Below the pieces are notes generated by a model. The model was not told the DNA's origin. It worked only from the letters and a program-made list of their open reading frames with translations, and did no database searches. Made by a program: the position numbers and the translations under genes. From positions 62,001-126,000 of the forward strand of contig NZ_QLLL01000011.1 in NCBI RefSeq assembly GCF_003259335.1: a stretch of 64,000 nucleotides of DNA. The letters are read 5' to 3'. Below, one piece after another: positions 8,982-17,808 of this stretch. Numbering within the stretch: the first letter of the stretch is position 1; every line of letters begins with the position of its first letter. Source of the stretch: Chitinophaga skermanii (GTDB lineage: Bacteria; Bacteroidota; Bacteroidia; Chitinophagales; Chitinophagaceae).

Positions 8982-9497
8982 TTGAAGAAAATAGTAGTAA
9001 TTGGCGGCGAATCGACTGGTAAAAGCACGCTTAGCGCGCAATTAGCCGAACATTACGGCACTGTTTGGGTGCCGGAGTTTGCCCGTGGATATATTGATGC
9101 ACTAAACCGGCTGTACGAACAACACGATTTGTATACCATTGCCAAGGGACAACTTGCCAGCGAAGACGAACTCGCCCAGCAAGCAAACAACTGGCTGGTT
9201 TGTGATACGGATTTACATGTGATTAAAGTGTGGAGTGAAGCCAAGTACGGTGAATGCGACGCCAAGATTTTGGAGTTAATCGCTAACCGTCAATACGATG
9301 GCTACCTCTTAACCTACATCGATATCCCCTGGTCGTTCGATCCCCAGCGCGAGCATCCCGAACCAGAGGCGCGTGCATACTTCTACAATATTTACCGCGA
9401 CATTGTGATTAACAGCGGACTGCCATGGGCAGATATCCGCGGCGATTACGACGAGCGATTGAGAACAGCCATTAACTTTATGGATTCATTGAAATAG
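8982..9497 (+). CDS. NadR-like ribosylnicotinamide kinase (AAA-type ATPase)
   Basis: The 171-residue cytosolic protein starts with a P-loop, VVIGGESTGKSTLS (~5-18), followed by WVPEFARGYI and CDTDLHVIKVWSE, as in the C-terminal kinase domain of NadR. It lacks the N-terminal DNA-binding and NMN adenylyltransferase parts of full NadR. It should phosphorylate nicotinamide riboside to NMN and so drive uptake by PnuC. The start is a TTG, 10 bp after the pnuC stop, because there is no ATG before the P-loop. It ends the operon with a strong terminator. Confidence 0.88.
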   Translation: MKKIVVIGGESTGKSTLSAQLAEHYGTVWVPEFARGYIDALNRLYEQHDLYTIAKGQLASEDELAQQANNWLVCDTDLHVIKVWSEAKYGECDAKILELIANRQYDGYLLTYIDIPWSFDPQREHPEPEARAYFYNIYRDIVINSGLPWADIRGDYDERLRTAINFMDSLK

Positions 9498-9505
9498 AAT
9501 ATTAG

Positions 9506-9533
9506 AAGAGCGGGTGAAAGCCCGCTCTTTTTT
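9506..9533 (+). terminator. Terminator after pnuC-nadR-like operon
   Basis: Stem AAGAGCGGG (9506-9514) / CCCGCTCTT (9521-9529), 6-base loop, followed by a T-run. Confidence 0.9.
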
Positions 9534-9617
9534 GTTGGTATAGCTTCTCTTTTGAAAAGGAATTATTTCTTACCTTAATAGTGTTAATTATTTAATACCC
9601 CATTTTCTCTTACATGT

Positions 9618-10133
9618 ATGACGTCGATCCCAAACAATTCCCCGAAGGGGAATAAAAAGTCTGTGCTTCCAAGTCAAAGCAATATAACGCACCCTACAAG
9701 CGAAACAACATGGCACCATAACGGTCATGCAACATCGTTAGAAGGTAAGTTTGAAAAATACATTGCGCAGCCACGTACGATTGTGTCTATGGCTTTAAAA
9801 GGAGTAAAAACAGATGTGTTCTATGCATTTGCACGTATAATAGATGTACCGGATAAATTACTAGCCGATCTTATCAATACATCTTCCAAAACTATTTCAA
9901 ACTACCGCGAAACTAATAAAGCCTTAGAACCGGTGAAAGGCGAACACCTACTAAAGCTGATCGCTCTTTTTAGAAAAGGAGAGGAGGTGTTGGGAAACTT
10001 GAATGAATTCCATGGTTGGCTTACGAAACCTCAAGCGGGGCAAATTGTACCTATTGCTTATTTAGTAACGCCCGGCGGAATCGACTTGGTAGCTGAAGAA
10101 TTGGATCGTATTACCCATGGTTACGCCATATAA
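9618..10133 (+). CDS. Xre/ParS (MbcA-type) antitoxin of a RES toxin
   Basis: The 171-residue protein fits the antitoxin of the RES/Xre (MbcT/MbcA) type II family. A helix-turn-helix-like part (~75-125) contains FARIIDVPDKLLADLINTSSKTISNYRE. The C-terminal DUF2384-like part (~125-171) contains GNLNEFHGWLTKPQAGQ and ends in ELDRITHGYAI. It should bind and block the toxin encoded 11 bp downstream and repress the shared promoter. The low-complexity first ~55 residues have no family counterpart, so a later start is possible. Confidence 0.9.
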   Translation: MTSIPNNSPKGNKKSVLPSQSNITHPTSETTWHHNGHATSLEGKFEKYIAQPRTIVSMALKGVKTDVFYAFARIIDVPDKLLADLINTSSKTISNYRETNKALEPVKGEHLLKLIALFRKGEEVLGNLNEFHGWLTKPQAGQIVPIAYLVTPGGIDLVAEELDRITHGYAI

Positions 10134-10144
10134 AACGAGTTTCG

Positions 10145-10591
10145 ATGATTGTTTATAGGGTAGTAACTAAGAAATTTACAAACCACCTCGTTGCCCCAGG
10201 CTTAAATGGAAGGTGGAATTCGGCTGGCAAAAAAGTGTTGTACACAGCAGGCAGCGTTGCATTAGCCGCGTTAGAAAGTATGTACCGGAGGAATGGGTAT
10301 GGTTTTAACGACCATTTTGCATTGATACAGATTGAAATCCCCGGAAAGCTAAAAATTACAGAACACCCGGGCTTAGACCTTCCGCCGAAATGGAACCAAC
10401 CACACGATTACCGTGTAACGCAAAGCATAGGTGATGCTTGGTATAAAAGAGAAGAATCGCCTATTCTAAAAGTTCCTTCTGCTATCATTCCCCAAGAATT
10501 CAATTACATCATCAATAGTCAACATCCAGATTTTGATAGCATCAAAGTTATTAGTGTGAATGAATTTTTATTCGATGAACAATTACGTTAG
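10145..10591 (+). CDS. RES-domain toxin (NAD+-degrading family)
   Basis: The 148-residue protein is a complete RES domain. Family-conserved residues are visible: Arg23 in GRWNSAGKK, Tyr33 in VLYTAGS, Glu44 in ALESM and Ser112 in VPSAII, followed by NYIINSQHPDF. Characterised members (MbcT and other RES toxins) destroy NAD+, by phosphorolysis or hydrolysis, and stop growth. The gene follows its antitoxin with an 11-bp gap, the usual antitoxin-first order. The locus sits directly behind an NAD-salvage operon, which is noteworthy. All key residues are present, so the toxin looks intact. Confidence 0.92.
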   Translation: MIVYRVVTKKFTNHLVAPGLNGRWNSAGKKVLYTAGSVALAALESMYRRNGYGFNDHFALIQIEIPGKLKITEHPGLDLPPKWNQPHDYRVTQSIGDAWYKREESPILKVPSAIIPQEFNYIINSQHPDFDSIKVISVNEFLFDEQLR

Positions 10592-10596
10592 GAGCC

Positions 10597-10628
10597 ATAA
10601 AAAAGGTGTTCCTTTCGAAACACCCTTT
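10597..10628. terminator. Bidirectional terminator between RES toxin and mtgA
   Basis: Stem GGTGTT (10605-10610) / AACACC (10619-10624) with A-run before and TTT after; serves the converging genes. Confidence 0.7.
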
Positions 10629-10634
10629 ACAAAA

Positions 10635-11360
10635 CTATTTTTTCGGCTTATTCCCCGTCACCAATTCAATGATATCGGGATCGGCCGCGATATTGCGCAT
10701 TTGCACCAAAATTCTACGTTGCCGGTTTAACGTAATACGTGCCGGTGGAACTACAGTGTAAGTAATTGGGTTTGGTAAGCATGCAGCAATCATAGCCGCT
10801 TGTTCGCGGTTGAGGCTGGATGCGTTGGTATGGTAATACATTTCTGCCGCCGATTGTACCCCGAAAATACCCTCACCTGTTTCAGCTACGTTGAGATATA
10901 CTTCAAGAATACGTTCTTTCCCCCAAATCTTTTCAATCATAAAAGTGAAATACACTTCTAGTCCTTTACGGAACCAGCCACCACCTTGCCATAAGAATAC
11001 ATTTTTAGCAACTTGTTGACTAATTGTACTAGCACCGTGGCGTTTTTTACTCTTTTGATTGTGCTTCATGGCTTTTTCGATGGATTTAAAATCGAAGCCG
11101 TCATGATCTGGGAAAAGTTGGTCTTCGCTGGCTATGACAGCGAGTTTAGCGTGTTGAGAAATTTCGTTGTAATTGGCCCATTTTGCGTGTAGGGATTTAT
11201 CGGTGCCCCATAAACTAAACCAGCTCGATATTTGTGTGATGGTAATAGGGGGATTGACCCACTTGGTGGCGATGATGTACAGTAAGTGTGCGACAAATAG
11301 AACGAGTAATACTTTTTTGAGCCTTCGCCAAATGCGAGGAACAATGCCTTTAAGCTTCAT
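10635..11360 (-). CDS. mtgA: Monofunctional biosynthetic peptidoglycan transglycosylase
   Basis: The 241-residue protein is anchored by one N-terminal membrane segment (~17-33), with the catalytic domain outside. It is a GT51 glycosyltransferase that polymerises lipid II into glycan strands. The signature motifs are present: AVIASEDQLFPDHDGFD (~78-94, catalytic Glu in SEDQ), HGASTISQQVAKNVFL (~109-124) and KERILEVYLNVAETGEGIFG (~148-167). There is no transpeptidase domain, which is normal for MtgA. It is a single gene, converging with the RES toxin. Confidence 0.95.
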   Translation of the reverse strand: MKLKGIVPRIWRRLKKVLLVLFVAHLLYIIATKWVNPPITITQISSWFSLWGTDKSLHAKWANYNEISQHAKLAVIASEDQLFPDHDGFDFKSIEKAMKHNQKSKKRHGASTISQQVAKNVFLWQGGGWFRKGLEVYFTFMIEKIWGKERILEVYLNVAETGEGIFGVQSAAEMYYHTNASSLNREQAAMIAACLPNPITYTVVPPARITLNRQRRILVQMRNIAADPDIIELVTGNKPKK

Positions 11361-11523
11361 CCAAGATGATTTTCAAAATTTAGCGAAAGGTAAAAAAATA
11401 TCATGTGAGTGTACAAAAATCATCGTAGTATTTTCACAATATCACGGCGAGCAACAATGAAATAGCTGTGATTGTTAGAGTGGTAGAGGAATTTATTACA
11501 GTAAAAAATTGTAGGTTTAAATT

Positions 11524-12141
11524 ATGTTACTAGAGCTTCACCCACAAAATCCAAACCCGCGGCACCTGAAAACAATTATTGAATGTTTGAAAGATGGGGG
11601 TGTAATCATTTACCCAACCGATACTGTGTACGGGATGGGCTGTGATATCATGCAACACAAAGCCATAGAAAGAGTGGCCCGCATAAAAGGAGTAGACCCC
11701 AAGAAAGCACAATTCTCTTTTATTTGTTGCGACTTAAGTCACCTCTCCGACTATACGAAAAGTGTAAACACGCCCACCTTCCGTATGTTGAAAAAAGCTA
11801 TCCCTGGTCCTTATACATTCATCATGCAAGCGAGCAGGGAAGTACCGAAGTTGTTAAAAACGAAGCGCGATACTGTAGGTATCCGCGTACCGGATAACTT
11901 AATTTGTAGAACCATCGTGAAAGAACTTGATAACCCAATTGTAAGTACCACCTTACCCGTAGATACTTACATTGAAGAGTATACCGATCCTGAAATTATC
12001 CACGATAAATTCGGGAAGCTGGTGGATATCGTGATCGATGGCGGCCCCGGTGGTATTACTTTTTCCACCGTTGTGGACTGTACGGGCCCAGAACCAGAAT
12101 TGATCCGCGAAGGTGCCGGTAGTTTTGAAGACTTGTTGTAA
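11524..12141 (+). CDS. tsaC: L-threonylcarbamoyladenylate synthase (Sua5/YrdC/TsaC family)
   Basis: The 205-residue cytosolic protein makes threonylcarbamoyl-AMP from threonine, bicarbonate and ATP, the first step of the t6A37 tRNA modification. Conserved motifs are YPTDTVYGMGCD (~32-43), RIKGVDPKK with the substrate-binding KR/K region, PGPYTFIMQA and VGIRVPDN (~119-126). The C-terminal Sua5 domain is absent, so it is the short YrdC type. It is followed 9 bp later by a small secreted protein of unknown function. Confidence 0.9.
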   Translation: MLLELHPQNPNPRHLKTIIECLKDGGVIIYPTDTVYGMGCDIMQHKAIERVARIKGVDPKKAQFSFICCDLSHLSDYTKSVNTPTFRMLKKAIPGPYTFIMQASREVPKLLKTKRDTVGIRVPDNLICRTIVKELDNPIVSTTLPVDTYIEEYTDPEIIHDKFGKLVDIVIDGGPGGITFSTVVDCTGPEPELIREGAGSFEDLL

Positions 12142-12150
12142 ATTTAAGGT

Positions 12151-12483
12151 ATGAAGAAGGTGTGGATAATATTGTTGATGATGGGGGCGACTTACATTGC
12201 GAGAGGGCAATCGGTTGAACCTATTGCGAATCCTTATAAAGGATTTGTACATTATGTACAGCAAAAATCTGCCTTGCAACAGTATGTGCCTTATAGTAGG
12301 AATACGAACATCTTTGTCGGGGCTATTTCACCGGCTTATCAACAGTTAGCGGAAAGTTATTACCAGCAGCATTTTGGGTATTTCTGTAAGCAGGAATGGG
12401 AGTGGCAGAAGCAAACGAGTATCCCTTTACGCATGCGGCTCGGCAGTTTGGAGTATACTGATCGGAAAGAAGGAAAGTATTAA
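12151..12483 (+). CDS. Small secreted protein of unknown function
   Basis: This 110-residue protein is not recognised. It has a good signal peptide (MKKVWIILLMMGATYIARGQS, cleavage near Gly19-Gln20). The mature part is rich in aromatic residues and glutamine (YYQQHFGYFCKQEWEWQKQ) with a single cysteine. It follows tsaC after 9 bp, so it is probably co-transcribed, and a strong terminator follows. It ends with a family-like 'GSLEYTDRKEGKY' tail. No function can be given. Confidence 0.7.
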   Translation: MKKVWIILLMMGATYIARGQSVEPIANPYKGFVHYVQQKSALQQYVPYSRNTNIFVGAISPAYQQLAESYYQQHFGYFCKQEWEWQKQTSIPLRMRLGSLEYTDRKEGKY

Positions 12484-12488
12484 GCATA

Positions 12489-12520
12489 AAAAAGGTCTCT
12501 ACTTACATAGAGACCTTTTC
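12489..12520. terminator. Bidirectional terminator between the tsaC unit and pepC
   Basis: An 11-bp stem (AAAGGTCTCTA 12491-12501 / 12508-12518) with A- and T-runs lies between two converging genes. Confidence 0.9.
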
Positions 12521-12539
12521 ATTATAAGAAAGTATCCAA

Positions 12540-13685
12540 TTATTTAATACCCATTTTCTTCGCGATATCTGCAGGAATGGCTTTTTTGTTAACCATGAAG
12601 CAGGTTGTTTTGTACGCGAAGTAAGGAACTGATGCGTAGAAGTAACCACCGCATTGGTTAGTAGTACCCCAAGAGTTTTTCACTTTGAAGTATTTGTTAC
12701 CATTTTGATCTTTTACAAGACCAGTGATGTGCATGCCGTGATCATCTTGCGTTTCGTAGTTATCGAAAGCAACCTGGCGGAGTTCTTGCGTAATGGTTTT
12801 TTCTTTCGCTGGATTAGTGAAGATGTCTTTACGTTCAGCTTCTGTTAAATCAGCCCAATCTTTCTCAGGAACGATCGCTAAGCCATCACGGTAGTTGAAG
12901 CCTTTTTCACTAACATCAGAAGCCCAAGCAAGGGTGTAACCGTTGGTAACAGCGGTTTCTGCGATATTGGTGAATTCGTTCAAAGGAACGTTGTACACTT
13001 TTTCCCAGTTCCAGTTATCAGGAACTTCCAATACGAATTGGCTATAGAAAGGGTGGTGCGTGAAAGAAGAGATAATTACATAATCATCTGCATTCAAGCC
13101 TAAGTATTTCGCAAAAGATTGCGGGTTGTATTGTTTGCCTTGATAGTCGAATGTAGCAGGAGCGTCGCCGATATATGCGTTAAGCGTGCCTTCTACAGCT
13201 TTAGTCCAGCTTGGGTTTACATTATTAGCAGCACCCAATGGTTTTAACATATTTTCCAATACGTTTACCATTTCGCTGTGGTTGTATGTTTTTACGCGGT
13301 TGCCATCGTATACGCTTTGTGGTACGAGGCCGAATTCGCGTAAGCATAATAAATCATCTGGGAAGCCACCACCTTCTGCGAAGTTGGTTTTACCGTGCAT
13401 ACGCACGTAGTTAGCGGCTTTCAACGGGTACATTCTGCGAACTACGAACATTTCGCTCAAGTTCACTTTCTTGTTTTTATCGTTGCGAAGAACTTCTGAT
13501 TCGAAGAAAGAAAGGCCAGAGAAAGACCAGCAAGTACCGGTTTGACCTTGGTTTTGTACTTCAGTAGCTTCTGCGTCTTTAATAACGGTAAACTTGTAGT
13601 TGCTACCTTCTTTATTTGTAACGGTGGTTTGTGCAAACGCGCCTAAGCTGCATAACATTGCAGCGCTCAACAGCAATTTCTTCAT
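12540..13685 (-). CDS. pepC: Secreted C1B papain-fold peptidase (aminopeptidase C / bleomycin hydrolase-like)
   Basis: The 381-residue protein has a signal peptide (cleavage near Ala18-Gln19), so it acts outside the cytoplasm, unlike classical PepC. The catalytic triad is visible: Cys52 in QGQTGTCWSFS, His316 in DDHGMHITG and Asn337 in KVKNSWG. The oxyanion Gln is in NQGQTG just before the cysteine. The family removes N-terminal residues from peptides. Its length is shorter than cytosolic PepC (~450) but usual for the Bacteroidota secreted type. It is a single gene with a terminator shared with the opposite strand. Confidence 0.9.
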   Translation of the reverse strand: MKKLLLSAAMLCSLGAFAQTTVTNKEGSNYKFTVIKDAEATEVQNQGQTGTCWSFSGLSFFESEVLRNDKNKKVNLSEMFVVRRMYPLKAANYVRMHGKTNFAEGGGFPDDLLCLREFGLVPQSVYDGNRVKTYNHSEMVNVLENMLKPLGAANNVNPSWTKAVEGTLNAYIGDAPATFDYQGKQYNPQSFAKYLGLNADDYVIISSFTHHPFYSQFVLEVPDNWNWEKVYNVPLNEFTNIAETAVTNGYTLAWASDVSEKGFNYRDGLAIVPEKDWADLTEAERKDIFTNPAKEKTITQELRQVAFDNYETQDDHGMHITGLVKDQNGNKYFKVKNSWGTTNQCGGYFYASVPYFAYKTTCFMVNKKAIPADIAKKMGIK

Positions 13686-13790
13686 TATCCTTTAAAGTTT
13701 AGAAAAATGTCGTAAAAACCAAAAATAAGGCATCCACACCTTTTTCGGCAAGTGAAAAAGGGATAAGTGGAAAACTAAATCAAGGGAAAT

Positions 13791-14324
13791 TTATAATACA
13801 TGCTTTTCGGCATAAGCTTCCCGGGAAATTTGCCATTCCCATAAGATGCCGCCGTCTGTAGTGTTCACTGTGCCTGCAAAGTGTAAACCGTTTTTCTGTA
13901 AAACTTTCACCGAGGCATTATATTCTTCTAGCGTGTGTGCGATGATTTTGTTCACATATTGATGGTGGAAAGCGAAGCGTATAAAGGCTTCTACCGCTTC
14001 TGAAGCATAACCGTTTTCGCGGTAATCTTCGGAAATCTCGTAGCCAATTTCTACCACGCCTTCCGGGCTGGGTCGACCTTTAAAGCCGCCGGTGCCAATA
14101 ATTTTTTTGTCGGTTTTATGAATAACAAAATAAAAGAACCAGCCAAGCATGCTGGGGTCGTTGCGTAATTTATCATACGCTAGGATAATCATTTCGGGGA
14201 ATTCTGTCCAATTTTCCGGCACTTCTATGCCTAAGATGTTACTAAGTTCGTCGTTCCCGTGAAAAAATGCTTCAAAATGTTGCAAAGTACAAGGCAGCAA
14301 TTGCAACCGTGCGGTTTCAATCAT
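13791..14324 (-). CDS. GNAT acetyltransferase, RimJ/RimL type
   Basis: This 177-residue cytosolic protein starts with IETARLQLLPCT, typical of RimJ/RimL-like N-acetyltransferases. The acetyl-CoA binding region is EIGYEISEDYRENGYASEAVEAFIRFAF (~110-137), followed by HTLEEYNASVKVLQKNGLHFAG. The substrate is unknown: proteins, antibiotics and small molecules are all possible in this family. It stands between pepC and polA on the same strand with gaps of ~105 and ~120 bp. Confidence 0.85.
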   Translation of the reverse strand: MIETARLQLLPCTLQHFEAFFHGNDELSNILGIEVPENWTEFPEMIILAYDKLRNDPSMLGWFFYFVIHKTDKKIIGTGGFKGRPSPEGVVEIGYEISEDYRENGYASEAVEAFIRFAFHHQYVNKIIAHTLEEYNASVKVLQKNGLHFAGTVNTTDGGILWEWQISREAYAEKHVL

Positions 14325-14442
14325 AAGCGAAAACTAATAAAGGGATTTGGGAAAAACAAGCGGCGTGCAGCCATATTGCATTGACCGGCAATTTTTTACG
14401 TGAAATAAAAGATTGCCGGTTGCTTTCATTGTATAAATGGTT

Positions 14443-17271
14443 TTAGTGAGCTTCTAACCAATTTTTGCCCGTTCCCACTTCCGCCTCTATGGGAACGTTA
14501 AGCGGTAAGGCTGCTTTCATGTTTTCTATAATAAGCGGTTTCAGTATATCTAATTCAGGTAAATAGGCATCAAACACCAATTCATCGTGTACCTGTAATA
14601 ACATTTTTGAACGCATGTTTTGCGCTTTCATCGCTTTGTGAATACGGATCATCGCCAATTTAATCATATCGGCGGCCGTTCCTTGGATCGGCATGTTAAT
14701 CGCGTTTCGCTCTGCGAAACCACGTACCACGGCATTCGAAGAGTTGATGTCTTTTAACCAACGTTTACGGCCTAGCAGTGTTTGCACGTAGCCGGTGCGT
14801 TGTGCGAATTCAACCTGGTCTTGCATGTATTGCCTGATAGCTGGGTATTGTTGGAAATAGTTGTCGATCAGCATTTTTGCTTCAGCACGGGGGATACCTA
14901 AGTTTTCGCTTAATCCAAAGGCGCTCACACCATAGATAATACCGAAGTTTACACTCTTCGCATTTCTACGCATGTCGCCAGTTACATCGGCAATCTCTAC
15001 GCCGTATACTTTCGCGGCTGTTGCCGTGTGAATATCTAACCCGGAACGGAAAGCCTCCAGCATATTGGCGTCTTCGCTGATCGCGGCAATGATGCGTAAT
15101 TCGATTTGCGAATAATCCGCCGATACGAGGGTAAATTCTTCGCTACGGGGAATAAAAGCTTTGCGAATTTCGCGGCCACGCTCTGTTCTAATAGGAATAT
15201 TCTGCAAGTTGGGATTGTTGCTACTTAACCTGCCCGTTACAGCTACAGCTTGGTTGTACGACGTATGTACACGGCCGGTGCGTGGGTTGATCATCGTTGG
15301 CAATGCATCGATGTAAGTAGATTTTAACTTGGTTAATTCGCGGAAGATGAGAATGTCTTCTACGATTTTATGTTTAGAGGAGAGCTTTTGTAGTACGTCT
15401 TCACCCGTGGCGTATTGACCGGTTTTGGTTTTCTTCGCTTTCGGATCGAGCTGTAATTTTTCGAACAACACTTCGCCTAATTGCTTTGGCGAGGCGAGGT
15501 TGAAACGTACACCAGCTTGCTCGTATACAGACTCTTCTGCGCGTTGGATTTCTGTTTGTAGTTCAGCACTATAATCGGCCAAAGCTTGCGTGTCAATAGA
15601 AATGCCTTCCACTTCCATGTCGGTTAATACTTTTACAAGCGGGTTTTCCACTTCGTACAGTACTTTCCCTACTTCTTTCGCATCTACAATAGGCGCAAAC
15701 TTGTGTTTCAATTGCAAAGTAATATCGGCGTCTTCTGCGGCATAGTCTTTTGCTTTTTCCACGGGTACGTCGCGCATATTGCCTTGGTTTTTACCCTTTT
15801 TACCGATCAACGTTTCAATGGAAACTGGAGCGTAGCCGAGGTATTGAGCACTGAGTAAGTCCATACTTCTTCTACCTTCCGGCTCAATTAGGTAGTGAGC
15901 GAGCATGGTATCGAAAATGGTACCTTTTACTTCTACATCATACCATTTCAACACAATCAAATCATACTTCAAGTTTTGACCAATGAAGGTTACATCTTCT
16001 TTATCGAAAATAGGCTTGAAGGTATGGAGGATATCGCGTACACCGTTTTGGTCGGCCGGGAATGGCACGTAATAGGCAACAGTAGGCGTGAAAGAAAAAC
16101 TCATGCCTACCAGTTCTACGTTATTTGCATCGGTACCTGTTGTTTCTGTATCGAAGCAGATTTCTTTTTGCTGGAGGAGTTGTTGTAATAACTCAACATG
16201 CTCTTCGGGCGTACCAACGAGGTGATAGCTGTGCGGGGTATTGTCGATGTTTTTATCAGCTACTAACCCAATTTGTTCAGCCGGCTCGTCGTTTGTAGCA
16301 ACGGCAGCAGCTGGAGCGGCGGTTGTAGCAACAGGATTTCCGAAAAGATCTTGTTGTACAGCGGTTGGAGCGCTAGGCGTAATAGAAGAATCTGTAAAAC
16401 CTTCGCCAAGGATGCGTTTTGCGAGTGCGCGGAATTCCAATTCAGCAAACACTTCACTTAACACCTCTTTATTCATTGCCTTAATGCAATAATTTTCTTC
16501 GTGGAACTCAACCGGAACGTTGGTGATAATGGTCGCCAATTTCTTCGATAAAATAGCGGCTTCTTTACCGGCTAACACTTTTTCGCCCAGCTTACCTTTA
16601 ATGTTTGCCGCGTTTTCCAATACGCCTTCCAACGTATCGTATTCCGCTAATAACTTCATCGCCGTTTTTTCACCTACACCGGCAATACCTGGAATGTTAT
16701 CCACAGCATCACCCATCAAACCTAATATATCAATTACTTGATCTACCCGTTTGATCTGCCATTTATCGCACACCTCTTTCGGGCCCATGATTTCCACGGT
16801 GCCGCCACCTGTTGGTGGTTTATAAATGAAAATATTATCACGCACGAGCTGACCATAATCTTTATCAGGCGTAACCATATATACTTCGTACCCTGCATCG
16901 GCAGCTTGCCAAGCAACGGTGCCAATTATGTCATCTGCTTCGTAACCATCCAATTCTAAAACGGGAATGTTAAACCCTTCGATGATACGTTTAATATCCG
17001 GCAAAGCATCGATTAAATCTTCCGGCGCTTCTTCACGGTTTGCTTTATAATCTTCGAAATCGGTATGGCGTTCGGTAGGCGCATGCGTATCGAAAGCCAC
17101 AGCTATATGGGTAGGTTTTTCTTTATTGATTAAATCGAACAAGGTACTTGTAAAACCGAACTGGGCGTTGGTATTACGACCTTTACTGGTGATGCGCGGG
17201 TTCCTAAGTAACGCGTAATAAGCACGGTACACGAGGGCCATTGCATCGAGCAGGAATAGTTTTTTACTCAT
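14443..17271 (-). CDS. polA: DNA polymerase I with all three domains
   Basis: The 942-residue enzyme fills gaps and removes RNA primers. The 5'-3' nuclease domain covers ~1-300 (start MSKKLFLLDAMALVYRAYYAL; DGYEADDIIG). The 3'-5' proofreading domain (~370-540) keeps the acidic motif CFDTETTGTD and so looks active. The polymerase domain carries motif A DYSQIELRI, motif B RRNAKSVNFGIIYG and motif C LQVHDELVFD. I placed the start at the ATG 17271, 41 codons inside the longest frame, because the family begins with this sequence and because the extra upstream part overlaps a promoter-like box (17276-17283) and the divergent ArsC-like gene's promoter. Confidence 0.97.
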   Translation of the reverse strand: MSKKLFLLDAMALVYRAYYALLRNPRITSKGRNTNAQFGFTSTLFDLINKEKPTHIAVAFDTHAPTERHTDFEDYKANREEAPEDLIDALPDIKRIIEGFNIPVLELDGYEADDIIGTVAWQAADAGYEVYMVTPDKDYGQLVRDNIFIYKPPTGGGTVEIMGPKEVCDKWQIKRVDQVIDILGLMGDAVDNIPGIAGVGEKTAMKLLAEYDTLEGVLENAANIKGKLGEKVLAGKEAAILSKKLATIITNVPVEFHEENYCIKAMNKEVLSEVFAELEFRALAKRILGEGFTDSSITPSAPTAVQQDLFGNPVATTAAPAAAVATNDEPAEQIGLVADKNIDNTPHSYHLVGTPEEHVELLQQLLQQKEICFDTETTGTDANNVELVGMSFSFTPTVAYYVPFPADQNGVRDILHTFKPIFDKEDVTFIGQNLKYDLIVLKWYDVEVKGTIFDTMLAHYLIEPEGRRSMDLLSAQYLGYAPVSIETLIGKKGKNQGNMRDVPVEKAKDYAAEDADITLQLKHKFAPIVDAKEVGKVLYEVENPLVKVLTDMEVEGISIDTQALADYSAELQTEIQRAEESVYEQAGVRFNLASPKQLGEVLFEKLQLDPKAKKTKTGQYATGEDVLQKLSSKHKIVEDILIFRELTKLKSTYIDALPTMINPRTGRVHTSYNQAVAVTGRLSSNNPNLQNIPIRTERGREIRKAFIPRSEEFTLVSADYSQIELRIIAAISEDANMLEAFRSGLDIHTATAAKVYGVEIADVTGDMRRNAKSVNFGIIYGVSAFGLSENLGIPRAEAKMLIDNYFQQYPAIRQYMQDQVEFAQRTGYVQTLLGRKRWLKDINSSNAVVRGFAERNAINMPIQGTAADMIKLAMIRIHKAMKAQNMRSKMLLQVHDELVFDAYLPELDILKPLIIENMKAALPLNVPIEAEVGTGKNWLEAH

Positions 17272-17275
17272 GCGG

Positions 17276-17283
17276 TAAAAATA
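17276..17283 (-). promoter_or_regulatory. -7-like box (TATTTTTA) close to the polA start
   Basis: The box ends 4 bases before the polA ATG on the minus strand. If used, the transcript would be leaderless or nearly so. Confidence 0.35.
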
Positions 17284-17364
17284 CGTAGAAAAGTATTGCA
17301 AGCTAACGGGAAATATCAACATCGGGGGAGGAGTAGCTGGCGGCTTGGGTTTAACAAAAATCTT

Positions 17365-17372
17365 TACTTTTA
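17365..17372 (+). promoter_or_regulatory. -7-like box (TACTTTTA) of the ArsC/Spx-like gene
   Basis: It fits TAnnTTTN and ends 4 bases before the ATG at 17377, again suggesting a leaderless transcript. Confidence 0.4.
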
Positions 17373-17376
17373 CTGG

Positions 17377-17730
17377 ATGAAAAAGATCTATCATTTATCA
17401 ACTTGCGGTACTTGCAAAAAGATCCTCGAAGCGGTGGATGCGGTAGCGAAAGGTGTGGAATTACAAGATATCAAGAAGGAGAAAATTACCCCGTCGCAAT
17501 TAGATGAAATGCACAAGCTAGCAGGTAGCTACGAAGCATTGTTTAGCCGCCGCTCGCAGAAATACCGCCCAATGGGCTTACATGAAAAGAATTTAAGCGA
17601 GAACGATTACCGGGATTTGATCTTGGAAGAGTATTCTTTCTTGAAAAGACCCGTAGCCATTATTGGTAAAAAGATCTTTATTGGGAACGATGCTAAAACT
17701 GTGGGAGCCTTAAAATCCGCTTTGCAATAA
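17377..17730 (+). CDS. ArsC/Spx family thioredoxin-fold protein
   Basis: The 117-residue cytosolic protein starts with KKIYHLSTCGTCKKILEA, which carries a CxxC at residues 10-13 (CGTC), as in Spx/MgsR and ArsC-like reductases. The later RPVAIIGKKIFIG matches the 'RPIxxxG' region of the fold. Whether it reduces arsenate or is a regulator like Spx cannot be decided, and no ars genes are near. The start at 17377 gives the family's normal N-terminus; a longer frame begins upstream but would add 27 unrelated residues. It diverges from polA, with 105 bp between start codons. Confidence 0.85.
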   Translation: MKKIYHLSTCGTCKKILEAVDAVAKGVELQDIKKEKITPSQLDEMHKLAGSYEALFSRRSQKYRPMGLHEKNLSENDYRDLILEEYSFLKRPVAIIGKKIFIGNDAKTVGALKSALQ

Positions 17731-17753
17731 ATTAAATTCATTGATATATAAAC

Positions 17754-17792
17754 AAAAAGCTGCGATCCATTAAAGATGTCGCAGCTTTTTTA
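17754..17792. terminator. Bidirectional terminator
   Basis: A perfect 12-bp stem, AAAAAGCTGCGA (17754-17765) / TCGCAGCTTTTT (17779-17790), lies between converging genes. Confidence 0.9.
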
Positions 17793-17808
17793 TTTGAATA
17801 TTGATGAT

